DNA of 24,855 nucleotides from CAUVKI01 sp963552605 (GCA_963552605.1 CAUVKI010000027.1:1-24855); one strand, 5' to 3'; positions 16,709 through 23,752 are shown, counted from the stretch's first letter. The notes: generated from the sequence alone by a model not told the origin. Numbers and translations are program-made.

Positions 16709-16794
16709 AAATGAAGAGAATTAATTTTTTTGCACTCCCCAAACGGGAGCGCTTAATGAAGAGAGAGAAAAAACAAATGCTTCATGCACTTGCG
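16674..16794 (-). ncRNA. Candidate small RNA (about 121 nt) on the minus strand
   Basis: The gap between two rightward genes contains a complete leftward transcription unit. It has an extended -10 TGCTATAAT (16809-16801) and a predicted start near 16794. An internal 8-bp hairpin lies near 16731-16751, and a 9-bp terminator stem is followed by U8 ending at 16674. The internal hairpin pairs with a G-U wobble when read on the minus strand but has an A-C mismatch on the plus strand, which favours the minus strand as the folded RNA. The terminator loop is UACCCC, a C-rich loop like those that bind Shine-Dalgarno sequences in Gram-positive small RNAs. I do not recognise a known family. No conservation test was possible. 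Confidence 0.5.
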
Positions 16795-16800
16795 AGTTGG

Positions 16801-16809
16801 ATTATAGCA
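16801..16809 (-). promoter_or_regulatory. Extended -10 element for the candidate small RNA
   Basis: The minus strand reads TGCTATAAT, a perfect TGnTATAAT. A -35 match at the right distance is poor (TTTTCT), which extended -10 promoters can tolerate. The tRNA-Leu promoter in this window has a similar TGC-TAGAAT. Confidence 0.5.
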
Positions 16810-16826
16810 TCGGCTTAGACAAAAGA

Positions 16827-16867
16827 AAAGTGTTTAGGAAGCATTGTAACCTTTCTGTAAACACTTT
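16827..16867 (+). promoter_or_regulatory. 10-bp inverted repeat upstream of the repeat-protein gene
   Basis: AAAGTGTTTA (16827-16836) and its exact complement TAAACACTTT (16858-16867) are 31 bp apart centre to centre, close to three helical turns. As plus-strand RNA the stem can extend by GGAAG/CTTTC with a two-base bulge. A loosely matched TTGTAA - 17 bp - TATGTA promoter lies across it. It could be an operator or a 5' leader hairpin. Confidence 0.5.
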
Positions 16868-16883
16868 ATGTAAAAGAGCGATT

Positions 16884-16888
16884 GGAGG
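16884..16888 (+). promoter_or_regulatory. Ribosome binding site that fixes a TTG start
   Basis: GGAGG lies 10 bases before the TTG at 16899. The frame is open further upstream to a TTG at 16797, but that codon has no ribosome binding site and the intervening residues look like untranslated leader (inverted repeat region). Confidence 0.6.
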
Positions 16889-16898
16889 TGTGGGAGTA

Positions 16899-19800
16899 TT
16901 GAAACAGGAATTTAAGAAATCAGGTGCTGCAAGTTCCTCGGAAATTCTTGCCGCAGGAAGCCCGAAAAAACCGACAGACTTCGATCGTTTTGCGTGGGCT
17001 TTTAAGCCCGAGAGTTGTGGTGCGGACTTGGAAGTTCTTAATAGAACAACAAATGCAAAGTTTACGGAGGAAAGAGTCCTTAAAAAATCTTCCGTTCCTG
17101 AAATTGATGGGGAAATTTCTGCAAAAAATGTCTTGGATACATTGAATGAACTGGAAAAAAGGAATAGTTTTAAGGAAAATTTTGAACCCAAACTTGAAGA
17201 TAAAAAGTATATTGAACCCGAAGATCCCCTTAAAGAGCTTATGGCTGATAAGTATGCCGAGGAACTTCTAAAAGAGGTTGGGACAAGTTCTGCAAAAACT
17301 GAAAGGGCTTTTGCGCCCGAATTGAGAGAGGCTCTCGGAGAAACAATATCAAAGCCCGAAATAAAACCGCAGGTCGAAGAAATCAAAGAAAAAGCGGAAT
17401 TTCAAGTTTCCGTTAAGAATAAACCCGAAGAACACTTGTTTTCAAAGATAGGCGGAGAAAATTTGCCCAAGCGAGGTTCCAAGGAAGAGGAAGAATTTTT
17501 CAATAAAAAAAGTACCGAACTTGAGGAAGCGTTGCTCGAGGAAGAGCTTAGTGCTCTTAATTCTCAAACTTCCAAGCGGAAAGAGAAAACTCGGGAAGAT
17601 TCGATGTTTGAACTGCTTGGGGGAGGAGAAACTCCCAAAAATGCCCCTGAGGGAAGAAAGTCTTTTGAGACGGAATTTTCGGAAGATAAAGACGAAATAT
17701 TGACAACTGTTGATGAAAAAGATGATATAGACATTTCTCAGTATATTATATCAAGCAACCTTGTAGACGATGAAAATCTTTTGGAAAATATAAGTGAGGC
17801 AAAAACCGAAACTTCAACCGAACAAAGCGGCACATATAATCTTTCAAATTTCCCGAGCATTTTTGGAGACGAGGAAGAAGCTCCTTTGGAGAGCGTTAAG
17901 GATACAGTTCCCGAGGAAAATTCCGAACCCTTGGTTGAAGAAATAGGTTCAAGTCTTTCTAATTTCCCGAGCATTTTCGGAGATGAGGAAGAAGCTCCTT
18001 TGGAGAGCATTAAAGATACAGCTCCCGAGGAAAATTCCGAACCCTCGGTTGAAGAAGATAATTCAGCTCTTTCTAATTTCCCGAGCATTTTCGGAGACGA
18101 GGAAGAAGCTCCTTTGGAGAGCATTAATGATAAAACTCCCGAGCAAAAATCGGAAACCTCGGTTGAAGAAATAGGTTCAGGTCTTTCCAATTTCCCTAGC
18201 ATTTTCGGAAACGAGGAAGAAGCTCCTTTAGAGAGCGTTAAAGATACAGCTCCCGAGGAAAATTCCGAACCCTCGGTTGAGGAAATAGGTTCAGGTCTTT
18301 CCAATTTCCCTAGCATTTTCGAGGACGAGGAAGAAGCTCCTTTAGAGGGCGTTAATGATACAACTCCCGAGGAAAATTCCGAACCCTTGATTGAAGAAAT
18401 AGGTTCAGGTCTTTCAAATTTCCCGAGCATTTTCGGAGACGAGGAAGAAGCTCCTTTAGAGGGCGTTAATGATACAACTCCCGAGGAAAACTCAGAACCC
18501 TCGGTTGAAGAAATAGGTTCAGGTCTTTCAAATTTCCCGAGCATTTTCGGAAACGAGGAAGAAGCTCCTTTGGAGAGCATTAAAGATGCAGCTCCCGAGG
18601 AAAATTCCGAACCCTTGGTTGAAGAAATAGGTTCAGGTCTTTCAAATTTCCCGAGCATTTTCGGAAACGAGGAAGAAGCTCCTTTGGAGAGCGTTAAAGA
18701 TACAGCTCACGAGGAAAATTCCGAACCCTTGGTTGAAGAAATAGGTTCAAGTCTTTCCAATTTCCCGAGCATTTTCGAGGACGAGGAAGAAGCTCCTTTG
18801 GAGAGCGTTAAGGATACAGCTCACGAAGAAAAATCGGAAGCTTTGATTGAAGAAGATAATTCAGCTCTTTCAAATTTCCTGGGCATTTTCGAGGATGAGG
18901 AAGAAAATCCTTTAGAAAGAATGGATGTCTTGGAGGATATCGTAGCGGAGAAACCGACCGAAGCCGTTTTAGATAAAGAGCTTGAGACGGGAGCGGAAAG
19001 TCTTAAAAAATTGAATGACTTGCCCGAAATGATTTATTTTGAAGATGACTCCGAAGAAGAAGATAATTTTTCCATTGGTAAAGGGCAAGAAGAAAAACCT
19101 TTGGAAATCAATTCTTCGGAAGTTTTAAAAGATAATTTTCTTAAATCTGAAAGTTTCGACACCTCAAAACCCGTAAATAAAGAGCGTACGACACTCGGGC
19201 ATTTGAGTTTTGAAAAACCTGTTTTTAATAAAAAAATCTCTGAAGAGGAACAGGAGAGCGAATTTTTTAAAGGGGAGATGTTTGAGGGTATTTTGGGCCG
19301 CTCACACAGCTCCAAGCAGGATAAGGACAAAAGGCAACAGGATAGTAACAAAAAGGATAACGATAAAAAACAGGACGACGATAAGGTCGATAAAGGAGAG
19401 AATAAAGAGAATAAAGAGAATAAGAATAAAGAGAATAAAGAAAACTCACACCCCAAAAAGAGTAAAGATGACAGCAGGTTAAATTTCGCCGTAAATTTCA
19501 GCAGTGAAGCATTCTCAAAAGAGCGTGAAATCGGATTGGATGAAAAAGAGGCTCTGGGAGTTGCCAAGAGAGTTGAAATCTATGTTGAAACTCCGCAACC
19601 AAGTCAGCCAAATCAAGATAGTGATGAAGTTGCTTTCGGAAAACTTTTCAAACTGTATTACAAGATCTTCGGAAAAGCTCACAGGAAGATTTCGGAGAGC
19701 AATGTGCTTGCGGTGATATTTATAATCTTGAGTTATGCCTGCTCGGTTTTGATGTTAAAAATCAATACGGATAATGTGGCGAATTCATTGATTGGAAATC

Positions 19801-20258
19801 CCATATATAAGTTTATGAAACTTTCTCCGGACAGCGCTAAGTTTTCCGTTGTTTCAGGATTGGTTCTGGCTTTGGTGTTTTGCTCGCTGACAAATTTTTT
19901 CGCAATAAAGATGATCGACATAATTTCAAAAAAAAGTTGGTTTGAATTCGGATATGGGTCGGAGAAGAAGTCATTGAGAAATCGTCTTGTAATTTTTGCA
20001 ACCTTTATGGTTATACTGATGAGTGTTATTGCCGCTTTTCTTCCCAAGTATGTAGGTGTGCCGTTGCTTATGGTTTGGTATTTTATAACATTCCTTTTAA
20101 CATTCTCTCCCTATATGAAAGGGAATGAGCCTAAATTCTTTTTGAAAGGACTGGTGGGCTCCGGACTTATATATGCAGTGATAGCCATTTTAATTCAAGG
20201 AATATTTGTGGTGAGCACAAACCCATTGTTGGTTTTTAGAGTTGTGAATATGCTGTAA
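16899..20258 (+). CDS. Large acidic repeat protein with C-terminal five-helix membrane domain; unknown function
   Basis: About 1119 residues from a TTG start. There is no signal peptide. Residues 1-314 are mostly charged, Glu/Lys-rich and probably disordered. Residues 315-656 are nine tandem 38-residue repeats centred on LSNFPSIFGDEEEAPLE, and a tenth is degenerate. Another acidic stretch and a Lys/Asp/Asn-rich linker (about residues 800-860) follow. Five hydrophobic helices are predicted near 936-955, 982-1006, 1031-1051, 1055-1073 and 1080-1108. Positive charges before the first helix (KIFGKAHRK) and between helices 2 and 3 (SKKSW, KKSLRNR) place the N-terminus and repeats in the cytoplasm. 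The membrane part is vaguely Yip1-like in size, but I cannot assign a family. By inference, the repeated hydrophobic-acidic motif looks suited to multivalent binding. It follows the cell-shape cluster and ends at a bidirectional terminator. Confidence 0.88.
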   Translation: MKQEFKKSGAASSSEILAAGSPKKPTDFDRFAWAFKPESCGADLEVLNRTTNAKFTEERVLKKSSVPEIDGEISAKNVLDTLNELEKRNSFKENFEPKLEDKKYIEPEDPLKELMADKYAEELLKEVGTSSAKTERAFAPELREALGETISKPEIKPQVEEIKEKAEFQVSVKNKPEEHLFSKIGGENLPKRGSKEEEEFFNKKSTELEEALLEEELSALNSQTSKRKEKTREDSMFELLGGGETPKNAPEGRKSFETEFSEDKDEILTTVDEKDDIDISQYIISSNLVDDENLLENISEAKTETSTEQSGTYNLSNFPSIFGDEEEAPLESVKDTVPEENSEPLVEEIGSSLSNFPSIFGDEEEAPLESIKDTAPEENSEPSVEEDNSALSNFPSIFGDEEEAPLESINDKTPEQKSETSVEEIGSGLSNFPSIFGNEEEAPLESVKDTAPEENSEPSVEEIGSGLSNFPSIFEDEEEAPLEGVNDTTPEENSEPLIEEIGSGLSNFPSIFGDEEEAPLEGVNDTTPEENSEPSVEEIGSGLSNFPSIFGNEEEAPLESIKDAAPEENSEPLVEEIGSGLSNFPSIFGNEEEAPLESVKDTAHEENSEPLVEEIGSSLSNFPSIFEDEEEAPLESVKDTAHEEKSEALIEEDNSALSNFLGIFEDEEENPLERMDVLEDIVAEKPTEAVLDKELETGAESLKKLNDLPEMIYFEDDSEEEDNFSIGKGQEEKPLEINSSEVLKDNFLKSESFDTSKPVNKERTTLGHLSFEKPVFNKKISEEEQESEFFKGEMFEGILGRSHSSKQDKDKRQQDSNKKDNDKKQDDDKVDKGENKENKENKNKENKENSHPKKSKDDSRLNFAVNFSSEAFSKEREIGLDEKEALGVAKRVEIYVETPQPSQPNQDSDEVAFGKLFKLYYKIFGKAHRKISESNVLAVIFIILSYACSVLMLKINTDNVANSLIGNPIYKFMKLSPDSAKFSVVSGLVLALVFCSLTNFFAIKMIDIISKKSWFEFGYGSEKKSLRNRLVIFATFMVILMSVIAAFLPKYVGVPLLMVWYFITFLLTFSPYMKGNEPKFFLKGLVGSGLIYAVIAILIQGIFVVSTNPLLVFRVVNML
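17841..18866 (+). repeat. Nine tandem 114-bp coding repeats
   Basis: Units begin at 17841, 17955, 18069, 18183, 18297, 18411, 18525, 18639 and 18753, each exactly 114 bp and in frame. A degenerate tenth begins at 18867. The last four residues of units 1 to 9 are IGSS, DNSA, IGSG (five times), IGSS, DNSA, so the first two and last two units share the same tail order. DNA identity between units is very high, pointing to recent expansion. Confidence 0.97.
19398..19445 (+). repeat. Glu-Asn-Lys microsatellite (9-bp units)
   Basis: GAGAATAAA is repeated with small changes inside the Lys/Asn-rich linker of the large repeat protein. The 9-bp unit keeps frame, so length variants would change linker length only. 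Confidence 0.8.
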
Positions 20259-20260
20259 AA

Positions 20261-20300
20261 AAAAGAGCGACTTGGTATATCCAATCGCTCTCTTTTTTTT
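20261..20300. terminator. Bidirectional terminator between the repeat protein and truA
   Basis: GAGCGA, one bulged C, TTGG, loop TATAT, CCAA and TCGCTC form a 10-bp stem, with As before it and a T8 run after it (20293-20300). It can serve both the rightward repeat-protein gene (stop at 20256-20258) and leftward truA (stop at 20310). Confidence 0.88.
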
Positions 20301-20309
20301 GGAGTCAAA

Positions 20310-21044
20310 CTAATAAATCACCTTTTCCAAATACAATCCGCAAGAATCGAAAGTAGGACCTGCCGCTTCACGCCCCAATCCTTCAAACATCTTCGGAAAA
20401 TTTTCAAAAGCTATCCTGCCCGCCGCTATTGAGCAGGCAGTGCCCACCATTATTCTCACCATATTTCTTAAAAAAGCGTCCCCTTCCACAACAAAGTGAA
20501 TCTCCGCTCCTTTTTTGTAGACCTCGGAGCGAAAAATTTCCTTGTACACATTGTGGTCATTCGCTCCCCTTGCCATAAATGAAGAAAAATCGTGCTTACC
20601 GATAAATCCCGAAAAAACCTCTTCCAGTAAATCAAAATCCATTTTGTATGGAAAAAATTTTGTATATCTTCTCTTTAAAGCATCGGGAAGTTTCTCATTA
20701 TACACAATATAACGATATATCTTTCTCTTTGCCGAAAATCGGGAATGAAAGTCAATCGGCACTTCCTCGGAGGATTTTATCGATACATCTTTAGGCAGCA
20801 TATACCTTATGGCGTGAGGAATTTTTTCGGGAGGAATTTCTAAGTCGGTGAAAAAATTTGCCACCTGCCCTTTGGCGTGAACTCCTGCGTCCGTCCGTCC
20901 CGCTCCCACCAAGTTCACATCTTCCCCCGTAAGTCTTTTTAATGCCTTGGTTATAACACCTTCAACGGTTCTTTGCTTCGGTTGTCTTTGCCAGCCTGAA
21001 AAATCCGTGCCGTCATATGAAATTTCGAGCTTTATATTTCTCAT
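20310..21044 (-). CDS. truA: tRNA pseudouridine(38-40) synthase TruA
   Basis: A 244-residue enzyme that makes pseudouridine at positions 38-40 of tRNA anticodon arms. ISYDGTDFSGWQRQP at the N-terminus and GAGRTDAGVHAKGQ with the catalytic D52 are unmistakable. FLRNMVRIMVG appears in the second half. The frame stays open upstream into ecfT, but the ATG at 21044 has AGAGGA 6 bases before it and gives the normal family length, so the longer version is rejected. It is last in the ecfA1-ecfA2-ecfT-truA operon, 17 bases after ecfT. Confidence 0.96.
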   Translation of the reverse strand: MRNIKLEISYDGTDFSGWQRQPKQRTVEGVITKALKRLTGEDVNLVGAGRTDAGVHAKGQVANFFTDLEIPPEKIPHAIRYMLPKDVSIKSSEEVPIDFHSRFSAKRKIYRYIVYNEKLPDALKRRYTKFFPYKMDFDLLEEVFSGFIGKHDFSSFMARGANDHNVYKEIFRSEVYKKGAEIHFVVEGDAFLRNMVRIMVGTACSIAAGRIAFENFPKMFEGLGREAAGPTFDSCGLYLEKVIY

Positions 21045-21061
21045 AAAAAATCCTCTACATC

Positions 21062-21859
21062 TTAAAAAATAAAATATTCCGCAAGAAACAAACCCGCTAA
21101 GAATAAAACACTTCCGAAAATAAAAATTATATCCGCACTTTTGTAGCAAAGAGGACAGCGTTTTGTGCGGGAACTTCCCGGAGAATAACAACGGCTCTCC
21201 ATTGCTACTGAAAGCTCGTCCGCACGGGAAATTGCCGCCGAAAACAGCGGAATTAAAATCGGAAGAAGTTTTTTTGCCCGTTCAATTAAACTTCCGCTGT
21301 TAAAATTTGCTCCCCTTGAAGCTTGTGCTTTATAAATTCTTTCCGCCTCATCCAGCAAAATCGGAACAAATCTTAATGCAATCGAAATCATCGTCGCCAT
21401 TTCTCCTATTGGAAGCTTGAATTTTTTGAGCGGAGAAAAAATTGCCTCAATTCCGGCTGTAAGATCCATAGGGGAGGTTGTCATTGTCATTATACTTGAT
21501 GATATTACCAAAAGCACCAGTCTCAGGAGCATTTTTACCGCATAGGAAAGACTTTCATCAGTAATCTTAAAAATTCCCAGTGACCATATTATGTTGCCGC
21601 CCTTTGACCAGAATAAATTAAAAAACACCGTAAGGAGCAGTATTGAAACCACACCTTTTATTGTGTTTAAAAAATTTCCGAAAGGAACTCCAGTTTTTAA
21701 AATTATTATGAAAACGGCAAAAAAAATAATTGCGTAGGAGATAAACGACGAATAAAAAAATATTGATACGGTAAAAAAAAGCGTGACCAAAATTTTAGTC
21801 CTCGGATCTTTTGAATGTATAGAAGAATTTCTCGGAATATATTGTCCTATCTTCGGCAT
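21062..21859 (-). CDS. ecfT: ECF transporter transmembrane subunit EcfT
   Basis: A 265-residue membrane scaffold that joins the two ATPases to interchangeable vitamin-binding S components. Several hydrophobic helices are seen. The first coupling motif is ASRG (in AQASRGANFNSG). The second, in ISRADELSVAMESRCY, has SRC where Arg-Gly is usual. The ATG at 21859 is chosen because GGAGA precedes it; the upstream TTG at 21871 lies in that ribosome binding site. It overlaps ecfA2 by 13 bases. No S component is encoded nearby, as expected for a group II ECF system. Confidence 0.94.
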   Translation of the reverse strand: MPKIGQYIPRNSSIHSKDPRTKILVTLFFTVSIFFYSSFISYAIIFFAVFIIILKTGVPFGNFLNTIKGVVSILLLTVFFNLFWSKGGNIIWSLGIFKITDESLSYAVKMLLRLVLLVISSSIMTMTTSPMDLTAGIEAIFSPLKKFKLPIGEMATMISIALRFVPILLDEAERIYKAQASRGANFNSGSLIERAKKLLPILIPLFSAAISRADELSVAMESRCYSPGSSRTKRCPLCYKSADIIFIFGSVLFLAGLFLAEYFIF

Positions 21860-22677
21860 CTTTCTCTCCAAATTTCTTCCGCAGAAGCTTTTGCACTGAA
21901 TAAATCCACCCTCACATTATGTCCCGCCCTTTTGTAGCTGACCATAAAACTCGTGATCTCGGGAGGAAGAAGTCCTGCATTTTCTAAAAATTCCATATCC
22001 GAATAAAGTGCTGCGGGAGTGTCCTCCCTTATGACTTTACCTTCGTTTAACACCAACACTCTGTCCGCAATCAAAGCGACTTCTTCAGGCCTGTGTGAAA
22101 CAATGATTATACCGGTTCCGCTTTTTTTCAATTCCAAAAATACCTTGAGAAGTTCATCTCTCGCCTCAGGATCAAGTCCTGCTGTCGGTTCGTCAAGCAG
22201 CAAAAAATTCGGTTCATAGCATATGACCCCTGCCAAAGCCGTCTTTCTCTTTTCTCCGCCCGAAAGTTTGAGAGGGTTTCTTTGAAAGAAATCTTCGGTC
22301 ATTGAAACTTTTTTTAGAGCATTTCTTACCATCAAATCGGATTTATCCTCCGGATATCCGAAGTTTCTCACGGCAAAACTCACATCTTCATATACCGTTT
22401 CCGCAAACAGCTGGTATTCAGGATACTGCATCACAAAACCTATTTTTTTTCTTATATCGTTTAAATGCTTTTCATTATTTACCGACAACCCCTCGATTAG
22501 CACATCTCCGCCGTTTAATTTTATAAGCCCGTTTAATGCCTGAAGGAGTGTCGACTTTCCGCTTCCCGTTTTTCCAATCACCGCTAAGCACTCACCCCTT
22601 GAAAGGGAGAATGAAATTCCTTTAAGAGTTTCCTTGGAAAAGGGATATGAAAAACTTAAATTTTTGACTTCTATCAT
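21847..22677 (-). CDS. ecfA2: ECF transporter ATPase EcfA2
   Basis: A 276-residue ABC ATPase. Walker A GKTGSGKST (residues 35-43), a Q-loop at QYPEYQLF, signature LSGGEKRK (from 138), Walker B LLLDEP (159-164) and the SHRPEE switch histidine are intact. It pairs with EcfA1 to power vitamin or cofactor uptake through EcfT. Its ATG overlaps the ecfA1 stop by ATGA, and its own end overlaps ecfT, indicating coupled translation. Confidence 0.95.
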   Translation of the reverse strand: MIEVKNLSFSYPFSKETLKGISFSLSRGECLAVIGKTGSGKSTLLQALNGLIKLNGGDVLIEGLSVNNEKHLNDIRKKIGFVMQYPEYQLFAETVYEDVSFAVRNFGYPEDKSDLMVRNALKKVSMTEDFFQRNPLKLSGGEKRKTALAGVICYEPNFLLLDEPTAGLDPEARDELLKVFLELKKSGTGIIIVSHRPEEVALIADRVLVLNEGKVIREDTPAALYSDMEFLENAGLLPPEITSFMVSYKRAGHNVRVDLFSAKASAEEIWRERCRR

Positions 22678-23489
22678 TTAAGTTCCTCCAAAAGTTCCTC
22701 CCTACATAAAACCGTTCTTTTTGAAATTAAACCTTTTTCAAAGAGCAATTTTCCCAAGGTTGTTATTTCAGGCAAAATCAATGAGGCTTTTTTTAGGGTT
22801 TCATAATCCGAAAAAATTTCTTCGGGAGTGCCTAAATTTAATATTTCTCCTTTATTCATTATTATTACCCTGTCCGAAAAAACCGCTTCTTCCATATGAT
22901 GCGTTATTAAAATTATAGAAAGAGACAGTTTCTCTTTAAGCTCCAAAATTTTTCCCATAAGTTCCCGTCTTGCCAAGGGATCCAACATTGAAGTCGGTTC
23001 ATCAAGCACCATGGTGTGAGGTTTCATAGCCAATACTCCGGCAATCGCCGCCTTTTGTTTTTCTCCTCCGGAAAGCTCCAAAGGATTTTTTTTTCTGAAT
23101 TTCAAAAGCCCCACCATTTCCAAAGCCTCGCTCACTCTTTTTTCTATCTCATCTGAAGACAGGCACAAATTTTCAGGACCGAAAGCCGCTTCGTCCTCAA
23201 GGGGAGAGGTGACCATCTGATTATCCGGATTTTGAAATACTATCCCGACTCTCTCCCTTATCTTTTTTAATGTCGGGGTGTCGGTTTTTGAATCTATCTT
23301 CATTCCATCTATTATTACACAACCCTCTTCGGGGATTAAAATCCCGTTGCAAAGCCTTGCCAGAGTGGATTTTCCCGAGCCGTTTCTTCCCAATATGCAA
23401 ACAAATTCCCTATCGTTTATGGTGAGATTTATATTACTTAATACCTTTTGCTCTCCGTATGAAAAGCTCACATTATCAAAGGTTATCAT
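22674..23489 (-). CDS. ecfA1: ECF transporter ATPase EcfA1
   Basis: A 271-residue ABC ATPase. Walker A GRNGSGKST (34-42), VFQNPDNQM (Q-loop, near 84-92), signature LSGGEKQK (from 139), Walker B MVLDEPTSMLD (160-170) and THHMEE (switch histidine) are intact. The frame continues upstream through the tRNA-Leu gene, but the ATG at 23489 has a GGAGGA ribosome binding site and matches family starts (MITFDNVSFSYG). A terminator sits directly upstream, between the tRNA and this gene, and I see no separate promoter. Confidence 0.95.
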   Translation of the reverse strand: MITFDNVSFSYGEQKVLSNINLTINDREFVCILGRNGSGKSTLARLCNGILIPEEGCVIIDGMKIDSKTDTPTLKKIRERVGIVFQNPDNQMVTSPLEDEAAFGPENLCLSSDEIEKRVSEALEMVGLLKFRKKNPLELSGGEKQKAAIAGVLAMKPHTMVLDEPTSMLDPLARRELMGKILELKEKLSLSIILITHHMEEAVFSDRVIIMNKGEILNLGTPEEIFSDYETLKKASLILPEITTLGKLLFEKGLISKRTVLCREELLEELK

Positions 23490-23503
23490 AAAATCCTCCA
23501 AAT

Positions 23504-23528
23504 AAAAAAACCGACCATCAAGGTCGGT
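23504..23528 (-). terminator. Terminator after tRNA-Leu, directly before the ecfA1 ribosome binding site
   Basis: On the minus strand ACCGACC, loop TTGAT, GGTCGGT (23528-23510), with a T run to 23504. The GGAGGA of ecfA1 starts only a few bases later. It ends the tRNA transcript and, with no visible promoter for ecfA1, may control how much transcription enters the ecf operon. Confidence 0.88.
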
Positions 23529-23533
23529 GCTTA

Positions 23534-23616
23534 TGCCGGCGGAGGGACTTGAACCCTCACGCCCTTGCGGGCAACAGATTTTGAGTCTGCCTCGTCTGCC
23601 ATTCCGACACGCCGAC
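23534..23616 (-). tRNA. tRNA-Leu (anticodon CAA)
   Basis: An 83-base cloverleaf on the minus strand. The acceptor is GTCGGCG / CGCCGGC (one T-G pair) with discriminator A. The anticodon stem is GCAGA / TCTGT with loop CTCAAAA (anticodon CAA, reading UUG). A long variable arm (GCCC-GCAA-GGGC) marks a class II tRNA, and the T arm is GAGGG-TTCAAGT-CCCTC. The 3' CCA is not encoded. It has its own promoter and terminator. Confidence 0.96.
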
Positions 23617-23633
23617 AAATCTCTCACCCGATT

Positions 23634-23662
23634 ATTCTAGCATACGGAATTAAAAAAGACAA
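23634..23662 (-). promoter_or_regulatory. Promoter of tRNA-Leu
   Basis: On the minus strand TTGTCT (23662-23657), a 17-bp spacer and TAGAAT (23639-23634), with TGC before the hexamer as an extended -10. The start would be near 23627, about 11 bases before the mature tRNA end. Confidence 0.78.
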
Positions 23663-23713
23663 GAATTATTTTTCAAAATCAGCCCTATACACAGCTCTTT
23701 AGAAAAGTTTTTC

Positions 23714-23752
23714 AAATAGGCTGTTATGATGCACCGAACAGCCTATTTTTTT
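23714..23752. terminator. 12-bp hairpin at the end of the lipoprotein gene
   Basis: AAATAGGCTGTT (23714-23725) pairs exactly with AACAGCCTATTT (23737-23748) around an 11-base loop. It overlaps the lipoprotein stop codon at 23743-23745. The best U run (7 Ts, 23746-23752) follows on the plus strand, while the minus strand has only TTT then As. It probably ends the lipoprotein transcript, but its stronger direction is the opposite one. Confidence 0.7.

Noticed and set aside
16711..16818. 35-codon plus-strand frame beginning MKRINFF
   Set aside because: Its only ribosome-binding-like AAGGA is 3 bases from the ATG and locked in the terminator stem, and the stretch is better explained as antisense to the candidate small RNA. 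It could be revisited if plus-strand translation is seen.
16797..16898. N-terminal extension of the large repeat protein from a TTG at 16797
   Set aside because: No ribosome binding site, and it crosses the inverted repeat; the TTG at 16899 after GGAGG is preferred.
17738..18658. Long minus-strand open frame (306 codons) with internal repeats
   Set aside because: It is the antisense shadow of the 114-bp repeat array. Its regularity is inherited from the plus-strand repeats, and it has no ribosome binding site or promoter.
17841..18866. Possible CRISPR-like array
   Set aside because: Units are 114 bp with no unique spacers, are exactly in frame and code for protein repeats.
21045..21191. N-terminal extension of TruA
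   Set aside because: It overlaps ecfT and lies upstream of the conserved TruA start, which has its own ribosome binding site.
23490..23627. N-terminal extension of EcfA1
   Set aside because: It would translate through the tRNA-Leu gene and terminator; the ATG at 23489 has a GGAGGA site and the family-type start.
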